Position numbers and translations under genes: made by a program. From contig JAYGXS010000004.1 of the NCBI GenBank assembly GCA_036362985.1, positions 14,305,379 through 14,369,378 of the forward strand: DNA of 64,000 nucleotides, read 5' to 3'. The DNA is from Ligula intestinalis. Its lineage: Eukaryota; Platyhelminthes; Cestoda; Diphyllobothriidea; Diphyllobothriidae. Positions 1 to 9,800 of this stretch are shown here, piece by piece. The notes under the pieces were generated by a model that saw only the letters and a list, made by a program, of their open reading frames with translations, ran no database searches and had not been told where the DNA came from. Positions within the stretch are counted from its first letter, which is position 1. Every line of letters starts with the position of its first letter.

Positions 1-1589
1 AGTGCGTTCAAACAACACAGCACTGGATTCGCTAGCCGTGTTTCCATTGTCTCGACTGTAACTACACCTGTTGAAGTAGGCCCTTAGAGAGGTAGGCTGG
101 TGTCAAGTGGTCAACTCGACGGACTTCTTTTGAAATGACTCGGTGATTCGTATCGACTAGATGTGCAAAAGTACAAACTCGAAATTGATCTAGGTTACCT
201 TTTACTTAGCCACTCCACTTTCCAGGCGCCTCGTTGCTCGGCCACTGTATCCCGCTCCACAGGAGCAAGTTAACGAGTTAATCCAAATTGACGGGTCCTT
301 GAAGGGGAGTCGAATAGACCGATATTTATAAACCCTGTCCAACGCTCATTTTTTCATGATCAGTACAGTTGTGCAGGCCCGGTGATGATGTGCTGCCAGC
401 ATAATTTATTTTACCTTTTAAGTTGAACGTATAAACATTCACAGAACTCAATTTTATGATTTTCTAGCAGAACTGGAGAGTTTTTTTGCGTGAGGCATTT
501 CACTGATAGTCAATAGGGGTATGCAAATCGTTTCTAAGAGTATATAACATACCTATGTTCCTTCCAGGTATATTTGCGTTCAAAAGAGATTACTCTTAAT
601 CAGTTATCTATTCCCTGTGTGAAATTAATTAGTCTGAATCGAAAAATCCTGCTTTCGTTCCTATTCCAATCTGGCTGAGAGACTGCTTTTCATTCCCACT
701 TTAATTTATTTTTAGTTAGCAGGAAACGAAGTTTTCATCATGATTAGTTTCCTCGAATTTCTTTCACCTACGCTGAGCAGTTAGTATCGTTCGATTTTTT
801 AAAATTATTCATGCTTCAAGGTCCAAGGTTAGGTGGTACCAGCATTGGCTTCTCATGCGCCTTTCATTTACTGTGGTGGGTCAGTAGAACACTAAACTTG
901 CTGGTTTTTTCGCTGTTTGGTGTGTTTCAACTGCACATTTCAAAGTTCCTACTGAGAATTTACTTGTGCGTTTTTCCAATCTTGTTATTAAGGTTCACTT
1001 TTTTTCAAATTGACACCGGTCCTATGACACTTTTGATTGTATTATTTTACCCGCCAATCGCTTTAAGTGCGCATCCGCTGCATACAAACTTCGTTCAGAT
1101 TAAGACTCTGCTTCATATCGGCCTAGAACGTTCACGAAAAGCTTTAGTTTGGTTGAATGGATACGGGCAGACATTTTCATTATCATTTTTATGGGAATAT
1201 CCGGTAATATCAGTCCTTTATAAGACTCCCAGGTTTCATAGCAGCCAGACTTAACGATAACATGCGAAACCTTCTAAATTTAAAAAAGTTACTCTTAGCT
1301 AATAGCAATCATCTGGGCCCCAGGTAATTCTTACGGATAGGACTATATGTATACTGATAGAAAGACCCTCACCGATCGGATTGCGAAGCGTCCCACTGTT
1401 CCTTGAGTTTCAATATAAAGCGTCGTCAGTAGCTGCTTTGGTCTTACTAATTTGGGCATAATAGCATAACCGACAACGAAAGGAGAGACTTGAGTGGTCA
1501 TTTCTAGATTTTCTAATGAACGTGCACCGAAACAAACTGACAAAAAAATGAGCGCGCGTCTTAGTCGTTAAAGTTTTCGCCTTCTGATC
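1..1589. other. No recognisable gene
   Basis: Nothing here can be assigned. A 147-codon reading frame at 811-1254 (+) is rich in Leu, Phe and Ile and would be hydrophobic, but it matches no family I know and lies in AT-rich DNA, so chance is the simplest reading. Near 1368-1402 is a short match (CTCACCGATCGG) to the tail of the SINE family described at 51.6 kb, in reverse orientation. Confidence 0.5.
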
Positions 1590-1790
1590 AACGCATCACG
1601 GGCTAAGGCTTCAGGTGTCGCACGACCTGGAGCTGGGTATGGCCGGCTGATGACGGCTAATGAGCCCAAAATGATCATTCAAGACTCCTGTGTCTTTGCC
1701 GGCAACATTCTCCTGCCATTTTTAGTTTATTAGTCCTCATCTGTTTGGATGGCTAACTGATGACGGCTAATGGCCTTCCAGTTATTTTTT
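1590..1790 (+). repeat. tRNA-derived SINE relic with two hammerhead-like cores
   Basis: This carries the block diagnostic of the window's main SINE family: a GGGTATGG leader, then CTGATGA at 1647-1653, a GGCT-AATG-AGCC hairpin, and a CATTC-like 3' part ending in a TGTGTCTTTGCCGGC segment. A second, shorter copy of the core (CTGATGACGGCTAATGG) follows at 1757-1770. In the first copy the GAAA core has become AAAA. The tRNA-like head is too decayed to define. The start of the neighbouring open reading frame (1760) falls inside this SINE and is therefore not the true start of the PLE protein. Confidence 0.55.
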
Positions 1791-1807
1791 GTTTTTCTCA
1801 GTTATAT

Positions 1808-3109
1808 TATTCTATACATTTCTTGGAAAAACTTAATGGGCTACGCCTCAATGCAGACGAAGTCATGTTATCGTTTGATGTTACCTCACTCTTCACATCA
1901 ATCCCTCAGACTCTTGCGATTGAAACAGTGAGTGATCTACTTGAGAGCCGATATGAGGAGGGAACTAATAAACCTACATCTGCGCATCTCATCCAGCTGC
2001 TCAAGTTCTGCCTCAGCACGTATTTTACCTTTGAGGGCACAGTGTATGAACAAATCAAAGGGACTCCGATGGGTTCGCTGCTATCTGGTTTCCTTGCTGA
2101 GGTGGTTCTTCAAAACTTAGAGACACTGGTGATTACGAACAATAGACCAGTATTTTGGGCGCAGTACGTAGACGAAACCTTCGTCGTCCTCAAGCGTGAA
2201 ATGGTCTCTGAATTTCGCACGATTCTGAACTCCATTTTTGCCGACATTCAGTTTACAACAGAGGCTGACAGCAACAATCAACTTGCGTTCCTAGACGTCC
2301 TGGTCCACCGCAAGACCGATGGGAGCCTTAAGACGACGGTATACCGAAAGGCAACTGACACACGTCAGGTACTCAGTTACCAAAGTAACCATCCGCTGAG
2401 CCACAAACGCAGCTGTGTGCGAACGCTTTACAAAAGGGCAGAAACACGTTGCAACGAGGCAGGTGACAAAGCGGCTGAACTTCAATATCTTCGACGGATT
2501 TTCATCTCTAATGATTACCCTCGCAGCTTCCTAGAACGCAGCAGACAACCGAAACGAGCTGCAAGACCGGCGGCAGAACAACCGACATTGTGGAGAGCAA
2601 TGCCATACATAGAGCATGGTTCTGAAGCAGTCGCTCGTCTGTTACAACCACTTGGTATCGGCGTAGCCCACAGACCCGAGGCAACAATAAGACGACTGGT
2701 CATGAGACCAAAGGCCCCTCTGTCCTGCGGAGAAACAGCAAACGTGGTCCATCGCATCCAGTGTAGTTCCTGTGAGGCCAACTACATTGGGGAGACCGGA
2801 AAGCGACTACAGACGCGTATGAGCGAGCACGCAAGGGCATTCGACAGGATGGATCCACGCTCGTTCGTGGCGGAACATTTTTCGGCTCCTGGACACACCT
2901 TTACTTTTGATGACACTGAAATCCTAGCCCGAGGTAGTGACCGGGCAACCAGAGAAACACTTGAAGCATGGCACACTGCACCAAATTCCATCAACCGCTT
3001 TACGATTCTCCCGGCGGCTTACCAGGCGTTACGCGTGCGACTCAATCAACGAAATCGCCGGCAGGAAGTCAGATGGACCGCGACGACTAGCAACCCCACA
3101 CCGAGCTAG
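1808..3109 (+). pseudogene. PLE reverse transcriptase / GIY-YIG endonuclease, truncated ORF
   Basis: About 430 codons are open without a stop. Visible in order: RT motif SFDVTSLFTSIP (about 1871-1906), GTPMGS (about 2060-2077), the catalytic box at 2165-2176 reading YVDE, the PLE block NHPLSHKRSCVRTLYKR, the linker HRPEATIRRLVMRPK, and a GIY-YIG domain with the Cys pair IQCSSC followed by NYIGETGKRLQTRMSEH, keeping the family's Arg and Glu positions. PLE RT-endonucleases copy RNA at nicked DNA ends. Two things suggest an inactive protein: the amino-terminal region is missing, and the second Asp of the usual YVDD catalytic box is Glu. The long intact frame suggests fairly recent insertion. The 'GIY' tyrosine position reads VVHRI. 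Confidence 0.85.
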
Positions 3110-3180
3110 AATAAAGGCGTCCGGGAACCTACCCCAGACACCAATGCAGCTGTCAGCGACGCCGCGGGCAACGTGAACCA

Positions 3181-3230
3181 ACAAGACCTCCTGTCGGGCT
3201 TGAACACAAGACCTCCTGTCGGGCTTGAAC
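3181..3230 (+). repeat. Perfect 25-bp tandem duplication
   Basis: Two identical adjacent 25-bp units (3181-3205 and 3206-3230), each beginning ACAAGACCTCC, lie in the 3' non-coding tail of PLE 1. Their identity implies a recent duplication. Confidence 0.9.
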
Positions 3231-3558
3231 GGAGTTGCACATGACAACGGTCTCTGCATAACCACTGATGGCGGAGTTCGATATTCCGCCGGCGGGACGA
3301 ACACGGGAAAGTGCCAACGGGGGAAGCCAGCAGGACATGCGGCACCGACGCGATCGATGCAGACGCGAGCAATGACCGCTGGCAGGCGAACACTGCCCTC
3401 CCCCTCCGACGAGGTGACGGCGAGAAACCCTGGTCAGCAGGACGATGACGGAGCTCCAGCCCCGCCCCCGCAGAGGATCTAGCGCCAATAAACGGAGAGC
3501 GAACGAGAAGTCAGTGGTAAGAGCTCTAAAAGACTGTGAGGCGTATACAAACACCAAC

Positions 3559-3597
3559 CTCCGACGATGCAAGCCTGTACGCTTTCGAAACTTCAGG
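3559..3597 (+). ncRNA. Decayed hammerhead-ribozyme core at PLE 1 3' end
   Basis: CCGACGA at 3561-3567 (consensus CTGACGA, one change), then GCAAGC / GCTTTC (3569-3574 / 3581-3586) pairing as stem II with one mismatch, GAAA at 3587-3590, then CTTC-AGG. In better copies the last part is CGTC-AGG. Its position, just before the TTC-rich end of the element, is the same as in the other PLE copies here. Two core changes make self-cleavage unlikely. Confidence 0.45.
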
Positions 3598-3640
3598 ATA
3601 TTATACCCATTATTCCCGAGATTGCCTCTTCTTCTCATAT

Positions 3641-4051
3641 ATATATATTTACTACGCTAAGTTTTGGTGTCGTACAGTTTTCTGACCAGAGATGTAAGAA
3701 GACAACAACACTTAATGCAGAAGACGATCCAGTTTGGAAAGAGCCAACGCTTTAATCCGGGAGGTGGTTTAGCAGGGCCGAATAAGCGGGCGACAGCTCA
3801 ATACACCGAGTTCCGCAACTTATAAGAATGCTGCAGGACTTCATTAACTCACAGCAGTGATAATCACCAGTTTGGGTGCAATAATTTGGCTCAAATAGTC
3901 TTCATCTTTACTAAATAGAGAGAATTTTGAACATCAAAAAAGCCGCTAACAGTAGTAGTAAAGTACTTCAGAATAACTTATAAAATGCTAATGTTGATTT
4001 CAGTTACTAATTTGAGGTTCAGTATATGGCAACTCAGACACTTTCCGAGAT
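3641..4051. other. No feature seen
   Basis: Plain AT-rich sequence after PLE 1; nothing beyond a short AT run at its start is recognisable. Confidence 0.5.
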
Positions 4052-4700
4052 CATAGGTTTCATAAGCACCCCGGGCATGCAGGGTCATTCGGACTGAATT
4101 AATAATCCGCCATTCGAATGTCTTTCACGAGCAGCATTTAAGGGCTGATACTCGTTCAACCCCCATATTCTGGACGGCCTAACTTCAAACTTGAATTTCA
4201 TCGGCACAAAAATCACCGGCTCTCCTCCGCGTTCTGGCTCAAGAAAACCCAAAAATCGATTTCGATCTATTTCTAGAATATTCTTAAGCGCGTGGTAGGA
4301 ATCTCTCTGTCTCACTCTCTACCCCGAGAACTCTGACTTAACGATATCTTTCTCGACTGCGACATGCTTACGAGTCCATAGGCTTTATAATCAACCCGGT
4401 CACGCAGGGTCATTTGGACTGAGCTAATGTTCTGCCATTCGAATGCCTTAAACAAGCAGCATTTAAGGGCTAATACTAGTTCAACACCCATATTATGGAT
4501 GGTCTAACTTCAAACTTGAATTTCATGGTCACAAAACCCCCCGGATCTCTTCCGCGTTCTGGCTCTACAAGAGCCAAAGATCGAACTAGGTACATTCCGC
4601 GACTGTCCTCGAGCACGCGCTAGGAGTTCCGCTATCTCTCTCTCTCACTCCCCCGAGGACTCTGACTTAGCCATATCTTTCTCGATAGCAACATGCTTCC
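4052..4700 (+). repeat. Diverged tandem duplication, unit about 325 bp
   Basis: Two direct copies, about 4052-4376 and 4377-4700. Both carry matching blocks such as GCAGGGTCATT-GGACTGA, GCATTTAAGGGCT, AACTTCAAACTTGAATTTCAT and CCGCGTTCTGGCTC, and both end in CTCTCTCTC-rich sequence plus GACTCTGACTTA. Many substitutions and small indels separate them, so the duplication is old. No protein or RNA function is evident. Confidence 0.8.
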
Positions 4701-6545
4701 TTTGTAAGGGTGGGTCTATAATTTTCCTTTGAGACCAACTTACCACTCACCTATTTCCTGCACCCAATATAATCGTCGGTCGTGGACATCTCCTACGTCA
4801 CACGGGAACTTCAGTAAAAATCGGGTTTACTCTGCGCTTAATAGCAAAGTACAGATACATACGTGGTTTCTTATTTGGCAAGACATATCGCCATTTTGGT
4901 GAGGCAGATGACAAAAGGTTCCTCCAAATCACAAGTCAGGGAAGGCTGGACAGTGTTTTCTCCGAGAAAAGGCTTACAAGGTGCTCAACAGAAGAGGCAT
5001 GCTCACAGGCTTCTCACGCCAGTGGTTATGCGTTCGTGTACCTGTGTGAACGGGCCTACAGACAGTCCACGACAGGTTTTTTGCCCGCAGCCAGTCGGGA
5101 AATGGTGACCACTGATTGGTTTTGAGCGACTGCGACCTGAGGACAGCGTGGGTGGCCCTGCGTTGAATTGGTCAGGAGTATATCGGGTGGATTGTGTCAG
5201 GCAAATTGTCACATGCGGCTTTGCAGACGAAATCACGATGATCAGCACAGTGACGCTGATCACGGACCTCCACAGATAAAGGTCTCGTCCTAAAAGGGCA
5301 ATGGTTTTTGGAGAATCTCGTGCTCAAGTGACTCACAGCACCAGTCACCACCTCGTCTGTTTGCATCTGAAAAAAAAACATCGCCAAGTTTCTTCACCTC
5401 CAAGGCGCTTGGCCATAACGATAGTCCGTCTTATGTTGCATTTCCATTTGAGAAGCCATCCATTATCTTATCCACAGTGATTAGTTTTTTAAATCACCTT
5501 ATCGTGGGATTCGCAACCTTCACTGTTTGCACCTACAACCAAACATCCTCAATTGTATACACCTTCAAGGTGATCGGTCAGAAAGATTGGCTGTATTATC
5601 CATTGGGAAGCTATCCATTTTTTCATTCCTAGGGAATGAAATTCAAATCGACCCCTCGTATAGTCATATTGAGTAGAGAAATAAGATAGGCAGTTAAATA
5701 GATTTGCAGAAGTAAGTGGATAGTGGAAAAAATACTTTTATTAGTTTCCCGCGGCCGCTGAGAGTAAATGGTTCCGCTTTGCGCCGCGCTGTATACTAAT
5801 CTTACTCTAGAACAGTAGGTTGGACCTCAGGTAAGTTGAAATAGACGACCTCCTAAGCACCATTTCATTTTTTCAGGTCTTTCAAGAACTCTGCATTTTC
5901 ATAATTGGTTTTTGGGTTTTTGGGTTTTTCCGCAATACCTTTAACGATAATACAGATTCGGAAAGTCTACAGATATAAATCAATAACATTCCTCAATAAA
6001 ATAAAACAAAAATGCATAAAGCATGCATCAGAGTATATTCGGACGGTCATAAAGATGGTCTGTATTATCTAATCATTCCATTGAGTGCCTACCCATTATT
6101 TCATCTATAGTTAATGAAATTCAATTCGACCCATCGTGTAGTCACATTGACTCAGCGTTTATCCAGAAAGGCTAATTTCAGGACACTACAGCTCACCCCC
6201 CCCCCCTTCCGGGTGGTCGTGTAGGAAATAGGAGCTTGCAAAATCGGCCACTCGATCTCACAAACACTTTTTGACAACAGTACCTGTCCCTTCTCATTTT
6301 TTAGCTTGCAAAGCTCTCTCGCTTCATCCAGGTTAGGATAAAAACCCGGGAAATGCACAAATACCACCCTAAACTTTTAAAATTGTGACGATTGTGGGCT
6401 GGCTAACGGTGCTGTAGCATACTGAATGACTACAATGTATTTCAATTCATTTCACCCATTACATTATTTGCCCCTCCCCCCTCCCCCCCCCCCCCCCATT
6501 TCAGACCGACATCTTTAGTCCTCGGGTTTCATCGTTTCCTCCAGG
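4701..6545. other. 5' flank of innexin 1; dispersed repeat and possible splice acceptors
   Basis: About 4890-5040 shares blocks (AATCACAAGTCAG, AAGGCTGGACAG, GAGAAAA) with 30485-30560, so it is a copy of a dispersed repeat. The rest is AT-rich without a gene. Just upstream of the innexin ATG, a pure C tract (about 6475-6497) ends in CATTTCAG at 6504, and TTTCCTCCAG ends at 6544, one base before the start codon region. Either could be a 3' splice acceptor for an upstream leader exon or for spliced-leader trans-splicing, which is common in flatworms. The sequence alone cannot say which is used. Confidence 0.5.
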
Positions 6546-6858
6546 ATGGTTGGATCTGAGTTCATCGACTACATTTCCAAGTTCCACGTGACGACCTATG
6601 CCGGCGTGGAGGACTTTGCAGACAAGTTCAACTTCCTCCTCACCGTCATGGTCATCAGCCTCTGCACCGTCATCATCTCAGTGAAACAGTATCTCCTGAA
6701 GCCCATAGCCTGCTACATTGCCACCGAGGTGGGTGGCAGCAATTTGCTGAACTATGTGGAGAACTACTGTTGGGTGCAAGGAACCCTGCCCGTCTCTTAC
6801 ACCGGCAAGATGCCGTCCACGGAGCAGGAGTGGCAGGAAATGGAAAACCACAAGATCC
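6546..6858 (+). CDS. inx: Innexin 1 exon 1 (N-terminus, TM1, extracellular loop 1)
   Basis: Starts at the ATG of MVGSEFIDY, which aligns residue for residue with the second innexin's start at 58128. It encodes 104 codons plus one base and ends at a strong donor, CC|GTAAGT. TM1 ends in VKQYLLKPI, followed by loop 1 with Cys56 and Cys75. The frame continues into the intron beyond 6858, but the extension loses all innexin similarity, which places the exon end here. Confidence 0.92.
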
Positions 6859-9800
6859 GTAAGTACCGCCCCCCCTGCCCTTCGTTTTCTCCTCGTGTCT
6901 GTTTGTTGCATCTTGTTGACAGCACTAGGGCGTCTTCGCGTTCACTAAGTGCACAGTGATGGCCTGACGTAGCGTCTGTGAGTGTTGGAACATCGATTTC
7001 AATGAAGTCCGCCAAGTGCACCGACAGGTCAGTACCAAAGATGACAGTATCAGGTGTTAACTTTAAAGTGATATAGGACGTAGTTAGTGGCTCCGCACTC
7101 TCAACTTCACCTGGAGTCTTGAAGACTAAACAGGTTCCCGCGTTGGCTGCTTTCCACATGCATGCCAAAACACCGCCTAATCTAATCTAAAGTGACAGTA
7201 GCCTTTTGCGCTCGTACTACTGTACTATCTACCCTAAGCTCACCCTTAGTAGGTATCCAGCCAGACTTTGGTAAACCGAGACTGGTACTGCTACTACCAA
7301 TGCTGCTACTTCTAATACTACTTACTAGGGTTTAGCTTAGTGGTTGTACTTACTGGTAATATTATTGACTGTTTTGTAAGTCAGAAGTTATGCTGATTAA
7401 AGTCAGCACTGAGTTCATATCCCCTCAATCTCTGAAAGAAGTCTAATAGTACTGGTGCTGGCAGTGACGCCACCATTTGCCAGAAGTTACGCTGATTAAG
7501 CCAACGCTAGGGCTCATATCCCCTTGGTCTCAATAAGCAGTGTGACTCTGGATTTAACTATTTCGGGTACGTACATGCTTGAGGTCCTGACCACGGCAGC
7601 GTTTACCTTGGTTTCCGCACTCTCAGCTAGATCCATCGAGTTGTGTGCGTTTCTGCTAGGTACAGACTAAGATACTGCTGTTATAGGAACGTGCCTATGG
7701 AAAATGGCTAATTTCTAGTGATCATTTTTATTAAGACCAGTAGATGGCATACTATATGTACTGCCTGTGTGTGCTTTTAAGGAGTTTCACCCATTATGCA
7801 CTCCAAATCTATGTAAGGTAATAGTGATTAGCATTTGGATAATGATTGTGCGTTTGTAAATTGATGCACAAGTCCTTACCAGATTTAACAGAGGTATATT
7901 TAATGAAATCGGAAGTTCTATAATGCACTTCCGTTAGAAGTGCTGTGCCCATGCAAAAAGTGCTAGTTATAGTAATCATACTTGCTAAAGTCAGTAAGTG
8001 GCAAACTGTAGCACGTGCATGAAGAATTTTCTATCCTAGATGGGAATTTAAGTAAGCTAAAATTTTAAAGCAACGTGTATCTGATAATTGCTGAAGATCT
8101 ACCATGCCTTTTGGACCTAACAATGTGGTGTTTGCTAAGCAAATCTAACTAAGGGCCTGGACTGCGTAAACTAAGAGGAACGTTTATGTTTAGACTGGGT
8201 AATAAAGTTACAGCCAGCTAGATTTTAAGGTAAGCTAGATTAGAATTATGTGTAGTTTATAAAGAAAATTTACTGCTGCGGTTAGATGAACCAGGATAAA
8301 ATATAAGAATTAAAAATTACAAGCTTTCGTGCGTCCTAGGCCTCGTCCGGGCTGATATTTAGGATACACGAAGAGATTTCACGTCCGCGAAGCAGGTACG
8401 ACTGTCATAAATGACTGTAGAACATACGGAAAGAATGAAAAATAGTTGATTTGTGTAAACAGTGAACCGGTGTTACAACGGCAGAGTTAGGTTCACCACT
8501 TGCTCCATCTGTTTACATGGGTCGAGTTTAAACCGCCTTATGTAGGCTGTCTCCAGGTAGCGTAATGTTCGAGCTGTTTATGCTTAAACAAGTACTCGGA
8601 AAAAAGTTTTGTGATGCATAGAATGGCCCGTATCCAGCAGATGTTCAGTAATCGATAGACGGGGAGTTCTGCTTTCCTGCTTGAATAACCAACTAGGCAG
8701 ATGTTCCTTGGCTCTGGCGGCCAATTGCCTTTGCGTTCGCCCTACGTACTTACATCCGCAAGTGCATGTAAATTCGTAGACAAAGTTTGAAGTTGCGTGC
8801 AACGGCAGGGCACCCTTTGCACAAGGAATTGGAAAGGTTTTGGCTGGATTGCAAAATATGAGTTTAACAGCGTTGAGTAAGTGTCTCGTGCTGGGATTTA
8901 AAATGTTGTCACTTTAAAAGGGCAAGGATATGAAGACGAGCTTTGTCTGAAATGACTGGTCCGTCATTTTATGCAAAAAATGAACGATATATTACATGAT
9001 TCGAGAAAGTTTCGTCTAGAAGCGCAAGGCAAAGAAGAAACCAAGGCATTGGAAGATTCCGCCTAGAAAACTATCAAGCGTCAGTCGGATAATAGTCTGG
9101 TGGATAGCAGAAACGGGTGGGTACCAAAACAGCGTTATCCTTAAAACCTAGGCATTCTTATATTCCACGCCTATATGGATTACCTAAAACTCAGAAAAAG
9201 GATACTACTTAAAACCTATTCTGTCCATGTACAATTTATCCTTTCACAGATTAGCGCAATGGCTCGTAAAGAGATTAAAGCCAATCCTCAATAGATTTTT
9301 TACCTAAACATTAAGCGACAGTTTTCACTGTATCGGCGAAATTAGGAATCAAAATATTGAAGACAAATGCATGATATTCCTGGATGTTGAGTCATTATTT
9401 ACCAATGTGCCTTTGGATGAAAAAATAGACATGGTCTGTTCATGTTTTTCAGAAACTCGCCTGTCCCCCGAAATATTACGGGGCTTATTACAATTGTGTA
9501 CAAAAGATATGCAATTTCTATTTAATGGCCAACTATATCGACAAATGGATGGAGTCGCAATGGGAAGTCCTCTAGGACCGACTTTTGCTGACATATTTAT
9601 GGGCCATTTAGAAGAAACAGTATCCACAAAATTGAATAATACAAAACTCTACAGAATAAAGGTAAATGACGTCTTCGCGAGGGAAAGGATGACAAAGAGT
9701 ACATTGACACTCTTTGATGAAGTTTCGCCGGAATTCACTCGCCCCGCTCTGTCTTGGGTCTAATTTTTCGGATGGCAAGACAACAAGCTGATCAAAATTT

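Larger units (their letters stand above)
1808..3640 (+). mobile_element. Penelope-like element 1, 5'-truncated
   Basis: A retroelement fragment whose open frame encodes the reverse transcriptase (RT) palm, linker and C-terminal GIY-YIG endonuclease of PLEs. The amino-terminal third is absent: homology to the longer copy at 25.7 kb starts only at the block before SFDVTSLFTSIP, directly after SINE sequence, as expected for 5' truncation during target-primed insertion. After the stop come about 450 bp of non-coding tail, a decayed hammerhead at 3559-3597, and a TTCC-GAGATTG-CCTCTTCTTC end resembling other PLE tails in the window. Confidence 0.85.

Noticed and set aside
3153..3638. 161-codon and neighbouring minus-strand frames
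   Set aside because: They lie in the non-coding tail of PLE 1 opposite its ribozyme and include the 25-bp duplication; no motif.
8320..8360. Possible hammerhead at the 3' end of PLE family C (minus strand: CGGACGAGG ... CACGAAAGCTT)
   Set aside because: Only GAAA-GCTT and part of the core fit; stem II does not pair, so it is not called.
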